Part shown: positions 63,301 through 64,000 of the stretch, piece after piece
Layout: every line of letters starts with the position of its first letter
Position numbering within the stretch: the stretch's first letter is position 1
Translations under genes and position numbers: made by a program
Notes under the pieces: model-generated
What the model saw: only the letters and a program-made list of their open reading frames with translations
Told to the model about the DNA's origin: nothing
Database searches by the model: none
DNA from: Nocardia acididurans
GTDB taxonomy: Bacteria > Actinomycetota > Actinomycetes > Mycobacteriales > Mycobacteriaceae
DNA: 64,000 nt
NCBI RefSeq assembly: GCF_016741815.1
Contig: NZ_JAERRJ010000004.1
Location: 310,001-374,000 of the forward strand
Direction of reading: 5' to 3'

Positions 63301-64000
63301 AAGGTCGCCTGCATATGCCCGGCGACCGTTCGGACTCCTACCGCGATCCCGACGGAACCTGGCATCACAACGACGACGATCCGGGAACCAAGCGCGATGC
63401 CGGCTTCAACCTCACCGACGGCAAGCGCTGGATCGAGGACCACCTCACCAAGGTCGAGTTCGATATCGAAGCCGATGTCGGGCCGCCGGTGCCGTACACG
63501 GTCGGCGACTCGGACACCCAGCAGCAGCTGGACCAGCACAAAACCGACGCCGCCCAGCAGGACGTCGACCGCGCGAAGGAAGCCGCCGAGGTCCGGAAAC
63601 TCATGGGCGAGTTCGGGATCCAGAAGATCCACGAGCTCAGCAATGAGAAGCTCGACGCACGCGTGGACGAGATCCAGGAATCGATCGAGAACGACGAAAA
63701 CCTCGACGACGCCCAGAAACTCGAGAAGCTCGAGCGGCTCGAGGATCTCCGCGACCACGCCCGCAAGTACAACGACCTGGGTATCGACAAGGTCAAAACG
63801 TCCAAGGACATGGGCGAACTCGGCGCGATCGACCACGCCACCAACCCGGACGAGCGGCCCGGCGCCGTCCTGGTCACCCCATTCGAGGGAGCCTTCGACG
63901 GCCGCGACACCATCGACGTGGGCGCTCTCGTACCCGACCCCGACGCCACGCCGGACCAGAACGAACCCACCTTCGTGGTCAACGAAGCCAAGGGCGGCGA
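54303..64000 (+). CDS. Giant type VII-secreted polymorphic toxin with several toxin domains, incomplete at the window edge
   Basis: At least 3232 codons from the GTG at 54303 (GAGGT five bases before; in-frame stop at 54267) with no stop up to the edge. Residues 1-320 form the CpnT/WXG100-like export domain (FPSWLEWLEWVVGSDWPHGN; glycine-rich hydrophobic helices about 210-300). About 320-720 are N/D/T/P-rich linker. About 721-895 form a JAB-like domain with His820-X-His822 and Ser832. A papain-fold toxin has Cys1016, His1125 and Asp1142. Linker and a helical pre-toxin region (about 1435-1563) follow. A second papain-fold toxin has Cys1626, His1736 and Asp1753. Next come linker, a zincin-like domain with HELAE at 2174, and an ADP-ribosyltransferase (about 2300-2497) with Arg2403, Ser2433 and Gln2464-X-Glu2466. 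Nonapeptide repeats precede a second zincin with HEYKH at 2834. The last domain has an NEAKGG nuclease-like motif near 3228. Five small genes are nested in its linkers. Confidence 0.85.
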   Translation, partial: MALEFPSWLEWLEWVVGSDWPHGNEDLMWQMGRELEDIASQVDEVLGDLETLIKQTGNAYPEGTGGEEILNWIKPLRYGDNSGTGSLGELADNYRSLATAADGMGDSLQAAKLNFYIAGAWLVAELAMSFAAGPFAGAAHAATLAVGRVVFRMLGKKLAIRIAQALASGVTKAVLDKVVVKLVREILEEALQETAQGTSQEFLVQYIQKTQGHIDDYNWQAIKDNAKISAFAGGVGGGIGFGMKNLLPTPTGKWQGALNGGITGATAGFGGALGAMVGSKLFTGEWGEFDPRSLTGGTISGAGPGAVRGWKGVGNTNNPTDGPNIPGQNSPDGSTNNPNAGDSNPSGDRQPNGTSPAGTDPSADTDTTNNGDSRANSDTTNDGDTAGNTDTTGNGETRANGDTTTGNDAATDNDARDNDSGTENESRTDTANDEAAPGDSDPDTRGGQPNETRAGDPNAPEHNGNDAQPDVRAANDGTTPDTGQDVRTDESPSKTDELASRGRELSGGSPNTTTDTTTNPTTANPATTVAGTQPGAVSPSAPINSNVGSTPSMNTAAPSTTAPTTANPTTSNPTTSNPTTTNPTTSHPTTPNAATPNTSTTTTDTRAGIPSDPARTSPLARDVGASLPSDGSIAKPDTTVPSTEPRASVSDRTTFAGPATNGNPNPLQATRTGVEAPVSDAKPQESQPNSDTDPDVSVTPVVAIGVDPPPAQPSDTDPADSTREMAKHYKSNSRMPGGQISFGDLSPKAKQLVNQLAENAHIPIRPGEVNVKHLAELQRFSGVEHAIVQNKNGDLRLFRGTEFASSIPRELGRDYRFILHTHPEDRLPGPPSDEEIRLGNTTNSMWKDIDNKRTPHVEAVVSRDGQVRFFTDEGVLDLPVGVYPEGGPLNDRGYVVPVAGLDGPTTTEGPAKREISTEPEPDPGTPDDDSTQPEPEQDPPQDQPDAEQQPLQDLDSAREFGPGKLGPLEDQAHQTAVEDALRDGDTFTRGADPRTNPFGQLINDGGLEVPGRDVNCIDNVLAGLSSFHGIPQVAHPVLPEVGPDGTWEYPGGQDIESAQQWLGADLMNFDDGGRTIPEQYQALHDLVASLGPGASALVASTYQAFDDDGNPLFNPDGTPETDGGHVTAIVFPLDADGPVWWDPQSGETTTTPPADLVADSAYLDAIPLNPDGTPYDAGTTHQHPGSPDLSGPGVRQPGTPATSVPARVDHQQEVDGPDTLRSPEDGAGRPNPSDQTVPELAEHPSDPGVRDGDGNQQPPTGTPDLSVPDPADPAPGRGKPDGTDLPGPDPVTDGPGRTDNTVPTDPRTADQQLSPDESRSDSREGVADNESSQPRDVAGTRDSGLLTDSGDTAPVHQQDNGIPVPTEADPGPLQPGADVDLQQQIDQVTGVQPDADQTQAHHDWDDFYQQQNTEAATSTEVTPDHNATTTPAYETRRFQYGPDALTQATMRVHLDNAGQLTPAQLSELENNLRKAADQAFNTGHRLLSGDQFRLELEFTTDPADAHFNPTVDNPDTTPDQLLQQLREHLGLTTDPADPSLSDNDIRRISNDIANTNTDNLATGLPETRKIGKQELDDLEDPGYQADVEDALREGNEFKVGANPLTHLYRLLINDGGDTEPGRGNNCLDCSLAALSSFFGRPLVSLPRWPDENPDGSIDRRSGEKSGLDRAKAWLGEGLLTWGNSGTVAQQFDWLHDHMTQLGEMAAALVVNEWHAVDANGNFLFNSDGTPVVEDSHATVIVFPPGATGPVWWDPQSGAVSTSPPPGMRDGSAALWFTAIDPNGGITGAGAPNHGTSGTLPPTGPSHFGTPGVGPVQDPVRMGLLGTHDAGRTGTGPLQPTEPGQGPIDSERSDRGDHGPQQRAAPTRPGEELRRSNPDGTTDPGHADLSPPRESDPAPDRGERPGDRVLGDGRVTDRTHETDQRAPADNRQVDPAIPSEDHPRTEGSNPGSDLGTQAVPNDGDVAGARDDGVLTNPNTTGPVQQQDNDGAVRGVPENSRNADGSDLPVRERREEPGPGTGDQQNGSGRRNGGLDGGFDGPAHSGADHSTGPAGRDLGGRRSDPELTAEDRDRGTASPIEDFHGSARTDDETRLHRDDLDDQIHDNLDKILPEGVTFDRFGRRFVLPDGRTVSVTVGPTMGNAVADFEARPDGSGFDVHVSPRAREVDVARAVAHELAEIRLSLDPAVDIDPVTERPARMTTHLGGRFAEMRVLLDQIAQARLDSTRTEELPRLRKDLGDLLEHLGFNDPNHAGTVRDLLAGHDPGLARNLEAAQQDPDQQSPDNQPENTTPKPRLPVEDKPYYANPRFHDPAADTEYARKYPVDEAQVQATRDLETSRHPEIARLTDAEIDAIRRNQFMNLNQAVNDATRNGDTEALANFDAEIRTLISAYNKLPDHEGTVFRSLSITDPEKLKAFLDDYAQGKTPTDAGFASSDKSSSMPDSNIELVIKSISGKDISFSNPAQDEVVFPPGTRFRVESVTFKNGKYHIKLTDLGRTPDADQPGRDGADSTRSARPDDESVVRRPGDQGRVGPGVGDAGRDGSQGPQTSHRGTDQDLAGVGRVGDPADRTGTRHDDLAPAEQDTELDLPGLDTSLDLPDPDSSLDLPDVDQPLDLPDVDTSLDLPGLDTEPVAATPNPDRPDTLTPHLSDRFDQLRTHVTDLAHAYHDPAREHELPDLRARAGELTGELGLTDPDNAETPWRLFSEFDPAFAQYLHGNLDFMLPTAADLEAAAKPREGDMFSRDPERSNADVVENGTDTPMTMEAVQQVADILGFDLSDVEVRVLDPVADADEIRYLDYQGAAAVTRCIDGSIEVSLGPAAFATDETLAATLAHEYKHVEQFRADPEPSSETRQAREDEAYAVEEEAGEQFRENFRGWDGTDSVPSERSVHDQTTGPDGGSGRPPAAGPAVDTPDTAGRTDQSTDQDPRDRSTDLENGPEPDPAADRSDQPDQTRPRDDSGEPAAGLSPDTDTPPTDTEGPQPDTDQSDPVPPGMYRDDEGRLHMPGDRSDSYRDPDGTWHHNDDDPGTKRDAGFNLTDGKRWIEDHLTKVEFDIEADVGPPVPYTVGDSDTQQQLDQHKTDAAQQDVDRAKEAAEVRKLMGEFGIQKIHELSNEKLDARVDEIQESIENDENLDDAQKLEKLERLEDLRDHARKYNDLGIDKVKTSKDMGELGAIDHATNPDERPGAVLVTPFEGAFDGRDTIDVGALVPDPDATPDQNEPTFVVNEAKGG
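57829..58341 (+). CDS. Nested ORF 1: immunity-like protein overprinted in the giant toxin gene
   Basis: 170 residues in the +1 frame relative to the giant gene, beginning directly after its first papain-fold toxin domain. MPEPLTNTQEARTYLAQVFG opens a compact alpha/beta protein with an amphipathic strand pattern (RLTLHLVAESPTELTYQVQI) ending GTWPEHGTVDY. Codon third positions are GC-rich in this frame, whereas the giant frame here reads only P/D/G/R/T-rich linker, so this frame encodes the folded protein. It is paralogous to nested ORF 2 over its whole length and to nested ORF 3 over the second half. No clear Shine-Dalgarno sequence precedes the ATG. Role as immunity to the adjacent papain-fold toxin is inferred from position. 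Confidence 0.75.
   Translation: MPEPLTNTQEARTYLAQVFGNQELQLRQFPHGWIISKKSTDRTLSGAPKMVLDARTRVIRQFPSWPSTRVIREYETAMETNSPLPGRQIYPYQTRLTLHLVAESPTELTYQVQIQSLTDPDAPTTQFQLTLEPQTSSYHPTSHEATRAKAWLTTSHRSHGTWPEHGTVDY
59662..60222 (+). CDS. Nested ORF 2: immunity-like protein, paralog of nested ORF 1
   Basis: 186 residues from the GTG at 59662, chosen because GGAGG lies at 59649-59653; an ATG at 59647 would add five residues. It is again in the +1 frame of the giant gene, directly after the second papain-fold domain. YGWVCLERMTPEE, RVTLRLTGENDREIEYSVTV and the ending GTWPAHGTMEY align with nested ORF 1. The pair follows duplication of the toxin domain, as expected for toxin and cognate immunity. Its A-ending codons far outnumber T-ending ones, unlike free-standing neighbours. 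Confidence 0.75.
   Translation: MQELQTTEQVERYLRQARVISGHRELALYKTQYGWVCLERMTPEEQAQGPYSPQSLGRGRLIVNARTGVITVHSSGQHPHDLAKSYDEAIRTGQPIQGMQIYPLQERVTLRLTGENDREIEYSVTVESLTEPTKPTSEHRLTIVKSTLQSRAKITQGPKALTRALTWARRQFRTTGTWPAHGTMEY
60265..60498 (+). CDS. Nested ORF 3: short immunity-like paralog
   Basis: 77 residues, +1 frame of the giant gene, 42 bp after nested ORF 2, with AGGA before the ATG. ALYVVYRKTAETPTEVTYRF and the ending RRVRQDGTWVGGGAIQS match the second half of nested ORFs 1 and 2 (PTELTYQV..., GTWP...). It has no toxin domain of its own directly before it, so it may be a remnant or a second-line immunity protein. Confidence 0.62.
   Translation: MALYVVYRKTAETPTEVTYRFGSDERNLDRELVISKTGPDAGMADWMEDSMALRIAGRIIRRVRQDGTWVGGGAIQS
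61798..62034 (+). CDS. Nested ORF 4: small helical immunity-like protein
   Basis: 78 residues, +1 frame, right after the ADP-ribosyltransferase domain. AGGAAGGA lies about seven bases before the ATG at 61798. The protein is wholly helical and highly charged (SPEEMERIAREVLGPTMSQL; EMLEEMEAKGRKPATEEQIK) and unrelated to nested ORFs 1-3. The giant frame here gives a low-complexity linker. Position suggests immunity to the ADP-ribosyltransferase. Confidence 0.65.
   Translation: MPISPEEMERIAREVLGPTMSQLSDDPEIRAEWARELEMLEEMEAKGRKPATEEQIKIWQAWGESEIQRIERERGTTT
62058..62192 (+). repeat. Nonapeptide repeat LDLPxxDxx in the giant toxin
   Basis: Five consecutive 27-bp units encode LDLPGLDTS, LDLPDPDSS, LDLPDVDQP, LDLPDVDTS and LDLPGLDTE (giant residues about 2586-2630). 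The regular Leu/Asp spacing differs from the irregular linkers elsewhere and may form a calcium-binding or solenoid-like spacer. Confidence 0.85.
62905..63204 (+). CDS. Nested ORF 5: immunity-like protein with EF-Tu-type barrel motif
   Basis: 99 residues from the GTG at 62905, chosen for GAGGAGGAG four bases upstream; it overlaps the end of the HEYKH zincin domain and continues into linker, again in the +1 frame. FRVNEVFTIKQRGLMAVAVG followed by LTLLDEQTRAPIKIRGIDQL recalls the beta-barrel of translation factor domain 2 (F-V-D-V-F-x-I-x-G-R-G pattern), seen in small actinobacterial proteins. Position suggests immunity to the metalloprotease-like domain. Confidence 0.65.
   Translation: MNSSERTSEDGTEPIRFRVNEVFTIKQRGLMAVAVGHLLQGRLSTPLTLLDEQTRAPIKIRGIDQLISKTDPSLIPLLIDQTSPTRPARGMILVSPPQD

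Noticed and set aside
54303..64000. That the nested genes arise from sequencing frameshifts in separate toxin and immunity genes
   Set aside because: Independent errors would be needed at every cassette, each restoring the same frame, and the two duplicated cassettes agree. I keep it as the main thing to exclude by resequencing.

Overview
The window is high-GC actinobacterial DNA, most likely from Nocardia or a close mycolic-acid relative. The support is the infA-rpmJ-rpsM-rpsK-rpsD-rpoA-rplQ gene order, a complete ESX (type VII secretion) locus with PE, PPE and EspG genes, paired nocardial-type lipoproteins and GTG/TTG starts in GC-rich codon usage. I saw no tRNA, rRNA, insertion sequence or CRISPR array.

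Layout. 1-3378 (minus strand) is the end of the ribosomal protein/RNA polymerase alpha operon. 3683-7423 is a ParA/MinD-type ATPase of the EspI kind with a nearly 1000-residue Pro/Ala/Gly-rich N-terminal part. 7574-11008 is a shortened large NAD-glutamate dehydrogenase with a 45-bp tandem repeat. 11160-22626 is a polyamine catabolic block: a PucR regulator, aminobutyraldehyde dehydrogenase, GABA transaminase, succinate-semialdehyde dehydrogenase, an APC permease, N-carbamoylputrescine amidase, agmatine deiminase and a flavin amine (putrescine) oxidase. Together they can take agmatine to succinate. 22696-24789 holds a DUF4254-type gene divergent from a GntR/UTRA regulator and a GNAT acetyltransferase. 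24951-29030 holds two paralogous lipoproteins and a transmembrane Ser/Thr kinase.

29063-52700 is the ESX locus. Core genes are eccC, mycP, eccD (minus), eccA, eccE (plus) and eccB (minus). Substrate and chaperone genes run from 49922 down to 41782: a 626-aa substrate, espG, two YbaB-like genes, an espC/espA-like pair, PE, PPE, a second espG and two Esx genes. A beta-propeller membrane protein, an EspC/WXG-like gene and a third YbaB-like gene follow on the plus strand.

52739-64000 is a polymorphic-toxin region. After two cysteine-rich small genes of unknown function comes one open frame, from a GTG at 54303 to beyond the window edge (at least 3232 codons). It encodes a CpnT/WXG100-like export domain, a disordered linker, a JAB-like domain, two papain-fold toxin domains, two zincin-like domains, an ADP-ribosyltransferase domain and a nuclease-like domain. 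The most striking feature is that five credible small genes, which look like immunity genes, lie wholly inside this frame. All five are in the same +1 register, and each sits in a stretch that the giant frame reads as disordered linker. Three are related to each other. Their codon use (many A-ending, few T-ending codons, no overlapping stop) looks constrained to keep the giant frame open. I regard this as a candidate undescribed arrangement: a multi-warhead toxin with overprinted immunity genes.
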